A DNA stretch of 33,428 bases from an uncultured Rhodospirillales bacterium (GTDB lineage: Bacteria > Pseudomonadota > Alphaproteobacteria > Reyranellales > Reyranellaceae), in NCBI GenBank assembly GCA_902825855.1, contig CADECW010000007.1, forward strand, positions 1 through 33,428. Reading direction: 5' to 3'. Each line of letters opens with the position of its first letter. The stretch's first letter is position 1. Under the pieces are notes generated by a model that saw only the letters and a program-made list of their open reading frames with translations, was not told where the DNA came from and ran no database searches. Shown in pieces: positions 23,050 through 31,716 of this stretch. Position numbers and translations under genes: made by a program.

Positions 23050-24609
23050 ATGACTTCAAGCGCAGATAGCACGACGGCTGAAGCCGCAATCCCCGGTCCG
23101 CCCGCCTCGCCAGCGGACACCTTTTCGGTCGGCCGGCGGCTATTGATCCTGATCATGGTGGTGCTTGGGTCGACGCTCTATGCCACCACCCTGCTGATCG
23201 CGTCGACGTTGCTGCCCCAGATGCAGGGCACCATGTCGGCCACCCAGGACGAGATTGCCTGGGCGATGACCTTCAACATCCTGGCCACCGCCGTCATGAC
23301 GCCAATGACAGGCTGGCTCGCCGCCCGCTTCGGGCGGCGCGAGACCATGACCTGGTCGGTGCTGTTGTTCACGGCGACGACCTTCATGTGCGGCGCCGCC
23401 AATTCTCTCGAGACGCTGATCCTGTGGCGTGTGCTGCAGGGCGCGCTCGGCGCCCCGGTTATTCCGCTGTCGCAGACCATCCTGCTCGATGCCTTTCCCA
23501 AGCGGCAGCAGGGCCTCGTAACCTCGATCTTCGGCATGGCCGTCGTCATCGGTCCGGTGATCGGTCCGACCTTGGGCGGCCTGTTGTCCGAGCTCTACAG
23601 CTGGCGCTGGGCGTTCTACATGATCGTGCCGGTCGGCCTGATCTCGTTCATCGGCCTGCGTCTCACCCTGCCGGCCGACCGTCCAACGGGGCGCATCGCA
23701 CTCGACTGGACCGGTTTTCTCTCGCTCTCCGTTACCATCGCCTGCGTCCAGCTCGTGCTGTCGCGTGGCCAGCGGCTCGATTGGTTCGACTCGGGCGAGA
23801 TCCTGATCGAGACCTTCGTCGCCATCCTCGCCTTCTGGATCTTCATCGCCCACAGCCTCACGGCGCGGCGTCCGTTCCTCAATCTCGGCCTGCTGCGCGA
23901 CCGCAACTACTCGCTCGGCCTGGTGCTGGTGATGATCTACGGCATGCTGAACTTCACGCCCATGGTGCTGCTGCCGCCGCTGCTGCAGCAGCATGCCGGA
24001 TTTCCCGACATGCTGATCGGCGAGATCATCGCCGCCCGTGGCGTCGGCGCCACCATCGGCTTCTTCCTGGCGATCTTCGTCGGCCGCATGGATCCGCGCA
24101 TCGGCCTTATTGGCGGCTTCGCCCTTCAGGTGATCTCGGGCCTCTGGCTGATGGCGCTCGACCTCAACGTCGACGCCGCCACGCTGATGGCCAACAGCCT
24201 GGTCCAGGGCATCGCCATCGGAGTCATCTGGGTGCCGCTCACTCTGGCGACCTTCGCCACCACCAGTTCGGCGAACCTGGCCGAAGGCACTGCCGTCTAC
24301 CACCTGCTGCGCAACATCGGCTCGAGCTTCTTCATCTCGATCTGTGTCGCCGAGGTAGTGCGAGCCTCGAGTGCCAACTACAGCCGCCTGGTCGAGATGG
24401 TGAACCCCTTCAACAGGTCGCTCCTCCTGCCGTGGGTGACCGGCGCCTGGGACACCGAAACCGTCACGGGCCTGGCCAAGCTCTCCAAGGAGATCAGCCG
24501 TCAGGCAGCGATGCTGGGCTACATCAACGCATTCGGCCTTTACACATTGGCCTCGGCGATGGCGATTCCCTTGATCCTCCTGGTGGGCGGCCGATCCCGC
24601 GCCCGGTAG
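23050..24609 (+). CDS. DHA2-family MFS multidrug efflux transporter (EmrB/QacA type)
   Basis: This 519-residue inner-membrane protein has about 14 hydrophobic segments. The DHA2 elements are WAMTFNILATAVMTPMTGWL, then the loop signature ARFGRRETMTWSV, the motif ALGAPVIPLSQTIL and the helix-5 antiporter motif VVIGPVIGPTLGG. It pairs with the EmrA-like adaptor encoded divergently, making an EmrAB pump split over two transcripts. ATG at 23050 is taken as start; an in-frame TTG two codons earlier is possible. No ribosome-binding site is visible, and the predicted transcript start lies only a few bases upstream, so translation may be leaderless. Confidence 0.94.
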   Translation: MTSSADSTTAEAAIPGPPASPADTFSVGRRLLILIMVVLGSTLYATTLLIASTLLPQMQGTMSATQDEIAWAMTFNILATAVMTPMTGWLAARFGRRETMTWSVLLFTATTFMCGAANSLETLILWRVLQGALGAPVIPLSQTILLDAFPKRQQGLVTSIFGMAVVIGPVIGPTLGGLLSELYSWRWAFYMIVPVGLISFIGLRLTLPADRPTGRIALDWTGFLSLSVTIACVQLVLSRGQRLDWFDSGEILIETFVAILAFWIFIAHSLTARRPFLNLGLLRDRNYSLGLVLVMIYGMLNFTPMVLLPPLLQQHAGFPDMLIGEIIAARGVGATIGFFLAIFVGRMDPRIGLIGGFALQVISGLWLMALDLNVDAATLMANSLVQGIAIGVIWVPLTLATFATTSSANLAEGTAVYHLLRNIGSSFFISICVAEVVRASSANYSRLVEMVNPFNRSLLLPWVTGAWDTETVTGLAKLSKEISRQAAMLGYINAFGLYTLASAMAIPLILLVGGRSRAR

Positions 24610-24681
24610 CGTTCTTGACGCTGCGGCGGCGTAGCGACCATGCTGGCCTCGTGCCCACGACGTGGGAGATTCTTGCCTGCC

Positions 24682-26379
24682 ATGCCCATGAACGCCACGC
24701 GATGGTTGCCCGGGCTCGCCAGCCTTCGCGACTACGAACGCGGCTGGCTGCAACACGACGTCATGGCGGGCCTGGTGCTCACAACCATGCTGGTGCCGGT
24801 GGGCATTGCCTATGCCGTCGCATCCGGGCTGCCCGGCGTCTATGGCCTCTACGCCACCATCATCCCGCTTCTCGCCTACGCCGTGTTCGGCCCCAGCCGT
24901 ATCCTGGTCCTGGGGCCGGACTCTTCACTCGCGCCGATCATCCTCGCGATCGTCATTGCCAACTCGAACGGTGATCCAATGCGCGCCGTGGCGCTGGCGG
25001 GCGCGATGGCGGTCATCTCCGGACTGATCTGCATCCTGGCCGGCCTGCTCAAGCTCGGCTTCATCACCGAGCTTTTGTCCAAGCCCATCCGGTACGGCTA
25101 CATGAACGGCATAGCGCTCACGGTGCTGATAAGCCAGTTGCCGAAGTTCCTGGGCTTCTCCGTCGATGCCGACGGGCCGCTGCGCAGCATCTTGGAGATC
25201 GGTTCGAAGGTCGCCGGCGGCGCCATCAATTGGACGGCTTTCGCCGTTGGCGCCGCGACGCTTGCCGTCATCCTGCTGCTCAAGGGCAACAAGCGCCTCC
25301 CGGGCGTGCTCATCGCCGTCGTCGGCGCCACCGTCGCTGCCGGCCTGCTGGACCTCGAGAGCAAGGGCGTCGCGGTCCTCGGCTCGCTGCCGCAGGGACT
25401 GCCGTCCCCGTCCCTGCCGTGGATCGGCGTTGCCGATCTCGGGCCGGTGCTGATCGGCGGCGCGGCCGTCGCGCTGGTGTCGTTCGCCGACACGAGCGTC
25501 CTGTCACGCGCCTATGCGGCGCGCCTCGGGCGGCCGGTCGATCCCAACCAGGAGATGGTGGGACTGGGCGCGGCAAATCTCGCGGCGGGCCTCTTCCAGG
25601 GCTTTCCCATCAGCAGCAGTTCCTCGCGCACGCCGGTGGCCGAGGCCGCCGGTGCCAGGACGCAGCTCACCGGCGTCGTCGGCGCCCTCGGCGTCGCCGT
25701 CTTGCTGCTGGGCGCTCCTGACCTGCTGAAACACTTGCCGACACCGGCCCTTGCCGCCGTCGTCATCGCATCGGCGATCGGCCTGATCGAGATCGCCGAC
25801 CTGCGACGCATCTGGCGCATCCAGCGATGGGAGTTCTGGCTGAGCATCCTGTGCCTGGTCGGCGTCGCGGTCCTGGGCGCGGTGCCGGGCATCGGGCTCG
25901 CGATCGTGATCGCCGTCATCGAATTCCTGTGGGATGGCTGGCGGCCCCATTCCGCCGTCATGGGCCGCGCCGCAGGCGTTCCCGGCTACCACGACATCAC
26001 GCGCTACCCTGATGCGAAGCTGGTGCCGGGGCTCGTGCTGTTCCGCTGGGATGCGCCGCTGTTCTTCGCCAATGCCGAATTCTTCGGCGACCGCATCCTC
26101 GCCGCCGCCAAGGCGTCACCGACCAAGGTGCGCCGGATCGTGGTGGCAGCAGAGCCCGTGACCAGTGTCGACATCACGGCGGCCGACGCGCTCGTCGAGC
26201 TGGCGGACCGGTTACGCAAGGACGGCATTGAGTTGTCGTTCGCCGAGGTGAAGGATCCCGTGAAGGACAAGCTGAAGCGTTTCGGCCTCTACGACCGCTT
26301 CGGCGACGACGCCTTCTTTCCCACCATCGAAACCGCGGTCGAAGTTCACTGCCAAACTCACGGATTGAAACTGCCGTGA
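24682..26379 (+). CDS. SulP-family anion transporter with STAS domain
   Basis: This protein of about 565 residues has the SulP layout: a membrane part of some 10-14 segments (about 30-420) and a C-terminal STAS domain (about 440-560). The N-terminal signature VPVGIAYAVASGLPGVYGLYATIIP is near perfect for SLC26/SulP transporters, and GFPISSSSSRTPVAEAAGA matches the conserved substrate-site region. In the STAS part, AAEPVTSVDITAADALVEL is the usual loop. It would move sulfate, bicarbonate or a dicarboxylate; the sequence does not decide. Start choice is uncertain: ATG 24682 lacks a well-placed ribosome-binding site, and TTG 24673 has GGGAG 4 nt before it. Frame extends upstream to 24640. Confidence 0.93.
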   Translation: MPMNATRWLPGLASLRDYERGWLQHDVMAGLVLTTMLVPVGIAYAVASGLPGVYGLYATIIPLLAYAVFGPSRILVLGPDSSLAPIILAIVIANSNGDPMRAVALAGAMAVISGLICILAGLLKLGFITELLSKPIRYGYMNGIALTVLISQLPKFLGFSVDADGPLRSILEIGSKVAGGAINWTAFAVGAATLAVILLLKGNKRLPGVLIAVVGATVAAGLLDLESKGVAVLGSLPQGLPSPSLPWIGVADLGPVLIGGAAVALVSFADTSVLSRAYAARLGRPVDPNQEMVGLGAANLAAGLFQGFPISSSSSRTPVAEAAGARTQLTGVVGALGVAVLLLGAPDLLKHLPTPALAAVVIASAIGLIEIADLRRIWRIQRWEFWLSILCLVGVAVLGAVPGIGLAIVIAVIEFLWDGWRPHSAVMGRAAGVPGYHDITRYPDAKLVPGLVLFRWDAPLFFANAEFFGDRILAAAKASPTKVRRIVVAAEPVTSVDITAADALVELADRLRKDGIELSFAEVKDPVKDKLKRFGLYDRFGDDAFFPTIETAVEVHCQTHGLKLP

Positions 26380-26389
26380 ACCGTCGCCT

Positions 26390-27055
26390 TCAGCAGTGTT
26401 GTCGGAGTGGACCAAAAGGATGATGGACGCCAAGTGAGGCGTTGGCGAAGCGATCGCCACTTTCTTTCATTGCCGAAAGCTCGTGCGTGCAGCGACGCAC
26501 GGCTGCAACCGCCGCACCGCCGGCACCTTCCTGCAAGTCAACCACCGCCACGCCGTCGATTGCCCGCGCTTGCCCACGTGTCGCTTTGGTCAGGTGAAAC
26601 TGCAGCTCCATCCGCCGCCCCGCCTGCACAACGTCCAGGAGCGCTTTGGACAACAATGGCATGGAGCCATCGGCGGAATCTGCCACTACAACGAAATCAT
26701 CGGCGAAGAGGAGCTCGGCCGCATGCCTCGAAGCATCGATGATCACATCGACCGTGGGTCGATCATCAAGATCGTTCCCTGCACCTAACGGAGCGAGCGG
26801 ACCGTTGCCCCAAAGGTACAATCTGAGTTGCAGGCCGCGCCGACTTGGACCCTGCTCACATGACAACACGACGGCCTCGATATTGAGATTGGTCCGTGTG
26901 GGCGTCGTGACGGCGTAGCTTGGGATCTCAACACCTCGTTCCAATTCCCAGCCAATATCCAGAAAACCAGAATCCGTCGCGCCGGCAACGGTCGCGCCCG
27001 CCAAACAGACGGGAATGGCAAAGAAACCCAAGGAGCGGCCGATCAATCGGAACAT
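26390..27055 (-). CDS. Secreted protein of unknown function
   Basis: This 221-residue protein has signal peptide MFRLIGRSLGFFAIPVCLAG, cleaved near AGA. The mature domain contains EAVVLSCEQGPSRRGLQLRL and the strand-rich RPTVDVIIDASRHAAELLFA, as in small periplasmic beta-sandwich proteins. The domain ends near a cysteine (VRRCTHEL), leaving a tail of about 35 residues. I know no named family for it. Only GGTGA serves as a weak ribosome-binding site. Base composition is visibly lower in GC than in the surrounding genes, which may reflect transfer. It converges on the SulP gene with only 10 bp between stops. Confidence 0.7.
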   Translation of the reverse strand: MFRLIGRSLGFFAIPVCLAGATVAGATDSGFLDIGWELERGVEIPSYAVTTPTRTNLNIEAVVLSCEQGPSRRGLQLRLYLWGNGPLAPLGAGNDLDDRPTVDVIIDASRHAAELLFADDFVVVADSADGSMPLLSKALLDVVQAGRRMELQFHLTKATRGQARAIDGVAVVDLQEGAGGAAVAAVRRCTHELSAMKESGDRFANASLGVHHPFGPLRQHC

Positions 27056-27213
27056 GGTTCACCGATTTGGCCAAGAAACTAACGGGGCGCCGGCATTCCT
27101 CGTGACCAAGCACCCCCTACGGTTGATTCTTATGTCGAGTGTTCGCGATTGGCCACTTCTCAAATTCGCATATCTGGGCTTCGATTACACGCTCCCTATG
27201 CACTGACTACGCA
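27056..27213. other. Intergenic stretch with no recognised content
   Basis: These 158 bp lie between the DUF2950 stop and the start of the secreted unknown gene. The sequence is richer in A and T than its surroundings and probably holds the promoter for the latter. I see no convincing hairpin, repeat or RNA gene. Confidence 0.5.
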
Positions 27214-28185
27214 TCAGGGCGAGGGCGTCATGTCCGCCTTGTCCCACGTCTTGTCGGGATTGAACAACGCGATGTTGGCGGCCGCCACCGGCGTGTCCGG
27301 CCCGAGATCCTTTTCGTAAACGTCTCCGCTCTGACTGACCATGAAGGTCATGACCCCGGTCTCGCCGTAGTCTACCGGCCAGGCGATGACGCCGAAGCCG
27401 CCGATCATTCGATTGTTGACGAGATAGCTGTAGGCGCCACCCGGCGCGTCAGGTCCCTGCCCGTAGAGCATGCGAAAGCGGTAGCCGTGATAGCCCTGGC
27501 CTTCAGCATCGCCCGGCTGCGCCTTGGCGACCAGCCCGCCAAGGGGGCTTTGCGGCTCTCCCGGCTTCGATTCCCAATAAAGACCGTCCATCTTGCCGGG
27601 CGAGCTGAGCAGCCGTCGCGCATAGGTCGGGACGCCGAACTTCATCGGATCGAGCGAGACGTAATCGCGCTGCGCGTCGACGATCGCCAGCAGCGTCTGG
27701 ATTACCGTCAACTCGTTGCGGCCGATCTCGCGGGCGATGATCTCCTTGTGCCCGGCCTCGACGTCGAAGCGCCACCCTTTGTCGTCCTTCACAAGCGGCA
27801 TCGGGCTGGTCCAGCCGGTGGTTCCCGCCTCGACAAGCATCTTGTTGTCGCCGTCCGGGACCAGCTTGTGATTCTGGTCCCATGCTTCGAGGAAACGCTT
27901 TCGGACATCGTCGTCCCTGGTCGTATTGCCTGGGATCAGGTCGTGCCAGCTGATGCCCAGTATCGCCTGGATCGCAGCGTCGTCGTCCTTGCGGATCGCT
28001 TCCGTCAGGGCGTTGGCGGCTTCTTCGGCCGTGGCAAAGCGCTTCAGCTTATCGGCCGAGGCCTGCTGCTGCGCCTGAGGGGCGGGCTTGGCCTGGGGCT
28101 GCGTCTGCGCTTGAGCCTCGGCTGCACCCAGAGCGCACACCAGCAACAACGACCCGAGGATGCCGAGCTTCGAAAGCTTGTTCAT
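27214..28185 (-). CDS. DUF2950 family secreted protein
   Basis: This 323-residue protein has signal peptide MNKLSKLGILGSLLLVCALG, cleaved after AEAQA, then a Gln/Pro/Ala-rich linker. The DUF2950 domain follows (about 48-320), with FATAEEAANALTEAIRKDD, QRDYVSLDPMKFGVPTYARR, DGLYWES and GEPQSPLGGL, and the closing WPVDYGETGVMTFMVSQSGD. Function is unknown; the family is exported and is usually found next to DUF3300, as here. The start ATG overlaps the DUF3300 stop as ATGA, so the pair is translated in tandem. The two proteins probably work in one envelope process. Confidence 0.92.
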   Translation of the reverse strand: MNKLSKLGILGSLLLVCALGAAEAQAQTQPQAKPAPQAQQQASADKLKRFATAEEAANALTEAIRKDDDAAIQAILGISWHDLIPGNTTRDDDVRKRFLEAWDQNHKLVPDGDNKMLVEAGTTGWTSPMPLVKDDKGWRFDVEAGHKEIIAREIGRNELTVIQTLLAIVDAQRDYVSLDPMKFGVPTYARRLLSSPGKMDGLYWESKPGEPQSPLGGLVAKAQPGDAEGQGYHGYRFRMLYGQGPDAPGGAYSYLVNNRMIGGFGVIAWPVDYGETGVMTFMVSQSGDVYEKDLGPDTPVAAANIALFNPDKTWDKADMTPSP

Positions 28186-29531
28186 CGCCTGCCTCCTCCT
28201 CCGCGCGCGCCGCCGCCACCACGCGCACCACCGCCGCCGCCGGCTCGCATTCCCCCGCCGCCGCCAGGGCGACCGCCCCCACCGCCTGGTCGTCCGCCGC
28301 CGGCTCGCATCCCCCCGCCGCCGCGCGGATGCGAGGCAGCTCGCCCCTGCTGGGCACGCCCCCGCGCCGCCTCACGGTTCACCTGCTGGCCCCGATTGAC
28401 GCCGCCCAAAGCGCCGCCGCCACGGTTCCCTTGGCCGACGTTTCCGCGAGCGCCGCCCTGGCCGACATTCGGTCGTTGTCCCCCCTGACCGACGTTTGGA
28501 CGCTGGCCGCCCTGACCGATGTTCGGTCTTTGGCCACCCTGGCCGACGTTGGGACGCTGTCCGCCCTGGCCCTGGAGTTGACCGCGGAACTGCTGGCGCT
28601 GCTCTGCACCCGGCCGGTTCTGGCCAAATTGCTGACGCGTCGCGCCATCGCGATAGGCCACACCACGGCGATGCTCGACCTGGTGCTGCCAGCGGCCGCT
28701 GTTGACGTATCGATTGCGGTCGAAGTTGCGGTCGATATTGACGGCGCGATTGGCGTTGATGTTGACGTAGCCCGCGCCGCGCGACCAGTTCCAGCCGCCG
28801 TAGAGTGCCGCGCCTACTCCGGCGAATGCGAGCCCCCACAGCAAGCCGCTCGCCAAGGCTGTACCGTAGCCGTAACCCGCGGGCGGCGGATAGTAAGTCG
28901 GGGGATAGGCAGGCTCCGACCAGGAACCGTACGCCCAGTTCGGATTGTACGACGGCACGTAGACGACGTCCGGGTTGGTCGGCTCGATGACGATGGTGCG
29001 GTCGGCTCCCGAGCCTTGCGTCGAAACGGTCTGTTGCGGGCCGCTGTTTAGATTGCCCGCATCGGCTGCCTTGGCGCGCAGGCGCTGGATCGAATCGGCG
29101 ACGTCCTGTTGCTGGGAGATCATCGCGTCGCCCAGTTTCTGCGTCCAGTCGAGGTGATCGTTGAGTTGCATCAGCGCCGATGGAAAGGCCACCAACGACT
29201 TCACGCTGACGTCCCAGGTCTGGTTCTGGACCGCCTGCACGGCGGCCTCGCCTTTGACGTTCGGGTTGGCCTTCACCCAGCGTGCCGCCTCGACGATCTC
29301 GAGTGGATAGCTCGCCGCCATCAGCATCTGCGAGAGCAGAGAATCCGAATATAGCGCGATCGGCGCCAGCATCTGATCGAGTTCCGGAGGCGAGAACGGT
29401 TTCCGGTCGCTCTGCGACGGTGGCTGCGGCTGCGGTGGCTGCGACGGCGGCGGCTGCTGCGCCCGTACCGGACGCAGCCCCGCCAGCACCATCAACAGCG
29501 CAGACATGGCCAACAACGAACGACGTCTCAT
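28182..29531 (-). CDS. DUF3300 family secreted protein with Gly/Arg/Gln-rich repetitive tail
   Basis: This 449-residue protein has a signal peptide (MRRRSLLAMSALLMVLAGLR, cleaved near VRAQ), a Pro/Gln-rich linker and the DUF3300 domain, seen in PELDQMLAPIALYSDSLLSQ, AASYPLEIVEAARWV and TNPDVVYVPSYNP. A hydrophobic stretch (ASGLLWGLAFAGVGAALYGG) comes next. The C-terminal third is low-complexity: five 9-residue units of GQGGQRPNV type, then glycine-rich MRAGGG and RPGGGG blocks. The ATG at 29531 is preceded by GGGGGAA. Function is unknown. The disordered cationic tail suggests binding to nucleic acid, polysaccharide or the cell surface; that is inference. Confidence 0.92.
   Translation of the reverse strand: MRRRSLLAMSALLMVLAGLRPVRAQQPPPSQPPQPQPPSQSDRKPFSPPELDQMLAPIALYSDSLLSQMLMAASYPLEIVEAARWVKANPNVKGEAAVQAVQNQTWDVSVKSLVAFPSALMQLNDHLDWTQKLGDAMISQQQDVADSIQRLRAKAADAGNLNSGPQQTVSTQGSGADRTIVIEPTNPDVVYVPSYNPNWAYGSWSEPAYPPTYYPPPAGYGYGTALASGLLWGLAFAGVGAALYGGWNWSRGAGYVNINANRAVNIDRNFDRNRYVNSGRWQHQVEHRRGVAYRDGATRQQFGQNRPGAEQRQQFRGQLQGQGGQRPNVGQGGQRPNIGQGGQRPNVGQGGQRPNVGQGGARGNVGQGNRGGGALGGVNRGQQVNREAARGRAQQGRAASHPRGGGGMRAGGGRPGGGGGRPGGGGGMRAGGGGGARGGGGARGGGGRR
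28234..28324. repeat. Two 31-bp direct repeats, 60 bp apart
   Basis: Copies at 28234-28264 and 28294-28324 are identical except for one base (T/C at 28251/28311). Each encodes the GGGMRAGGG block of the DUF3300 protein tail. They are coding repeats, not a mobile element. Confidence 0.8.
28433..28567. repeat. Tandem 27-bp coding repeat, five units
   Basis: Units begin with GGCCGAC or GACCGA(C/T) at 28433, 28460, 28487, 28514 and 28541, an exact 27-bp spacing. They encode the 9-residue GQGGQRPNV-type repeat of the DUF3300 protein. The first unit is diverged (GGARGNV). Confidence 0.85.
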
Positions 29532-29722
29532 GGCCGCTTCCCCCGGTTGACCAGCCAAGTCTAGTCCGCGGGACCCTCGCCGCAAATAGCCTCGCCCGCA
29601 TTGCGGTCAACTGCGCGTGACGACTCGTTGGCACTCGGTGACCTGCCAGTTGACAAAACGCAATGCAGACAACCCACTAATAGGCATCAAAAAAGCAGGC
29701 AACTTCTTCACGAGGAAGGTGA
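29532..29722. promoter_or_regulatory. Divergent promoter region between DUF3300 and porin genes
   Basis: This 191-bp gap must serve both genes. A perfect TTGACA lies at 29650-29655 on the plus strand, but the nearest -10-like TAATAG (29678-29683) is 22 bp away, too far for a normal housekeeping promoter. A run of six A with surrounding CATC lies close to the porin gene. No palindrome stands out. Confidence 0.3.
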
Positions 29723-31132
29723 ATGAGGAGCGAAGGCGGGCCTGTGCTGAGAGGATGTCGTACCCTCGCCGCTACGCTGAGCACCGCGATCATTGCGCTC
29801 GCCAGCCCTGCTACCGGCCAGAGTGCCAAGCAAGAAGACCCGATCCCGGCGACGCCCAAGCAGGATTTGACAGCGATCCAGCGCCAGTTCGTCCCACCGG
29901 CACCACCACCGCTCACGATGTTTCCCGAGGTCCGGGACGCGTGGAAGGAAACGCCGGCCTTCCTGCGCGATTCCAAGTTCGACATCAACTTCCGCAGCTA
30001 CTTCCGCGACGAGGTGACGAACGCGCCGAACAGCGTCGGCATCAAGCAGGCGTGGGCAGGCGGCGGCTCGGTGGCGGCCGAGACCGGCCGGCTGTTCGAC
30101 GTCCTCTCGCTCGGCGCTGTGCTCTACACGTCCTTCCCGATCGTCGCGCCGCCCGACTACGGCAACACTGGCCTGCTGCTGCCCAACCAGCAGGGCTATG
30201 CCATCTTCGGTCAGCTCTATGGCCGTGCCCGCCTGCTCGAAGGGCACTACGTCACGGTCGGCCGCTACCTGTACGACACACCTTTTCTCGGACCGCAGGA
30301 CAACCGCATGACGCCGAACACCTTCTTCGGCTACACGCTGACCGGAACGCTCGGCGACGGCGAGAACGGCGGCCCGACGTTCCGCTACGGCGGCGGCTGG
30401 ATCGGCGCCATCAAGCCGCGCGATGCCATCGACTTCCAGTCGATGGGGAGCAAGGCCGGCGCGCCCCTCTCGAACGCCGGCGTCGGCGTGGTGGGCGGCC
30501 GTCTGACCTGGGGCCCAGCGACGCTCGGCGCCATCGAGTACTACAGCGAAGACATCCTCAACATCTTCTATGCCGAGGGAAAGTACGGCGTGAGCTTCGG
30601 CGACAGCTTCAACGCCATCGGCGCCGCACAGTTCGTCGCCCAGAACAGCACCGGCCGGAACCTTCTGAACGGCGGCAACTACTTCGCCACCAACCAGTTC
30701 GGCGCCAAGATCGATCTCGGCTATCAGACCGGCATCCTGACCCTGGGCTACTCGGTGGTGAATCCGAGCTTCGCTATCCAGACTCCTTGGAGCGCCAATC
30801 CTTTCTACACCGATGCCCTGGTCCAAGCCTTCAACCGGGCCGGAGAACAGGCGCTGATGGTCGGCCTGTCCTATGTCTTCACGCCCGTCGGACTCCCGGG
30901 CGTCGCGGCCTCGGTCTTCTATTTCAACGGCTGGACGGCCGCCCCGGCGGCAGGTGGTCCGTTGGTCGAGAACGAGTGGGACTTCAACCTCGAATGGCGG
31001 CCGAACTGGAAGCCCTTGCAGGGCCTCTGGCTACGCGCACGCTACGGCACTTCGTCGGTCTGGCAGAGAAACACGCGCACCAACATCGACGACGTGCGCC
31101 TGATCGTGAACTACAACGTCAAGCTCTATTGA
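29723..31132 (+). CDS. OprD-like outer-membrane porin
   Basis: This 469-residue protein has an N-terminal signal sequence (hydrophobic core LAATLSTAIIALASPATG) and alternating-pattern beta strands throughout. Segments such as FDINFRSYFRDEV, HYVTVGRYLYDTPFLG and the closing DDVRLIVNYNVKLY resemble the OprD family of specific porins. The last residue is tyrosine, an aromatic C-terminus as expected for BAM-assembled barrels. GAGGAAGGTGA lies just before the ATG. Members take up amino acids, aromatic acids or other small anions, which would suit the many catabolic genes here. It stands alone, diverging from DUF3300 across 191 bp. OprD placement is by pattern, so an unrelated 18-strand porin remains possible. 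Confidence 0.8.
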   Translation: MRSEGGPVLRGCRTLAATLSTAIIALASPATGQSAKQEDPIPATPKQDLTAIQRQFVPPAPPPLTMFPEVRDAWKETPAFLRDSKFDINFRSYFRDEVTNAPNSVGIKQAWAGGGSVAAETGRLFDVLSLGAVLYTSFPIVAPPDYGNTGLLLPNQQGYAIFGQLYGRARLLEGHYVTVGRYLYDTPFLGPQDNRMTPNTFFGYTLTGTLGDGENGGPTFRYGGGWIGAIKPRDAIDFQSMGSKAGAPLSNAGVGVVGGRLTWGPATLGAIEYYSEDILNIFYAEGKYGVSFGDSFNAIGAAQFVAQNSTGRNLLNGGNYFATNQFGAKIDLGYQTGILTLGYSVVNPSFAIQTPWSANPFYTDALVQAFNRAGEQALMVGLSYVFTPVGLPGVAASVFYFNGWTAAPAAGGPLVENEWDFNLEWRPNWKPLQGLWLRARYGTSSVWQRNTRTNIDDVRLIVNYNVKLY

Positions 31133-31165
31133 TCTGAAGCTGCCTCCAGGCGGCCCTCACCCCGA

Positions 31166-31681
31166 TCACAGGCCGAGCGTCACCTGCACGACACCACGGT
31201 CCCGGGCGGTCGTCATCGCGAGGTCGCAGCGCTCGAATACCTTCATCATCGGCACGTTCTCGGGCAGCACCTCGGCGACGAATTGCCGAAGGCCGGCCGC
31301 GCGTGCGATAGTGATCAGATGCCTGATCAGGTGCGTGGCGATGCCGCGCTTCTGATGCGGATCGTCGATGGCGAACGCAACCTCGGCGCAACCGGGCCGG
31401 CAGACGACATACCTCGAGCCGCCCACGATCACCTGCCGGTCGTCTTCGGTAAGCACGGCCACCAGGGCGACATGGCTCTCGAAGTCGACATTGAGAAAGA
31501 AGTCGACCTCGCGCTCGCTGAAATTGCGCTTTGGCGCAAAGAACCGACGGTACAAGGCTTCGTTGCTGAACCGCCCGATCGATTCGAGCAGCGCGGCGCG
31601 ATCGCTGGGCCGCAGCGCGCGAATTTCCAACGAAGACCCATCACGCAGGCGTTCGACGGCGGCGTAGCTGGATGCATCCAT
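31166..31681 (-). CDS. GNAT acetyltransferase related to the Pat protein-acetyltransferase domain
   Basis: This 171-residue GNAT protein opens with SLEIRALRPSDRAALLESIG and FSNEALYRRFFAPKRNFSE, which resemble the catalytic domain of bacterial protein acetyltransferases (Pat/PatZ C-terminal domain). The acetyl-CoA pyrophosphate loop is HQKRGIATHL (109-118), preceded by AEVAFAIDD. The start at 31681 has GGAG 7 nt upstream; a longer frame exists but begins inside the divergent region. Fully separate GNAT modules of this type often acetylate metabolic enzymes such as acetyl-CoA synthetase. Acetate kinase is encoded nearby, so a link to acetate metabolism is conceivable. Confidence 0.88.
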   Translation of the reverse strand: MDASSYAAVERLRDGSSLEIRALRPSDRAALLESIGRFSNEALYRRFFAPKRNFSEREVDFFLNVDFESHVALVAVLTEDDRQVIVGGSRYVVCRPGCAEVAFAIDDPHQKRGIATHLIRHLITIARAAGLRQFVAEVLPENVPMMKVFERCDLAMTTARDRGVVQVTLGL

Positions 31682-31716
31682 GACCAGACTCCATAGCTCG
31701 TCCGACCGTCTGGAAT

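Noticed and set aside
23140..24756. A 538-codon open frame opposite the MFS pump
   Set aside because: It is very rich in Gln, Asp, Arg and His, which is the reverse-strand image of a hydrophobic membrane protein.
28433..28567. Regular 27-bp repeats as a possible CRISPR array
   Set aside because: There are no spacers; units are contiguous and keep the reading frame of the DUF3300 protein, so they are coding tandem repeats.
29650..29683. Housekeeping promoter for the porin from TTGACA and TAATAG
   Set aside because: The spacer is 22 bp, beyond the usual 16-19 bp, so the match is not convincing.
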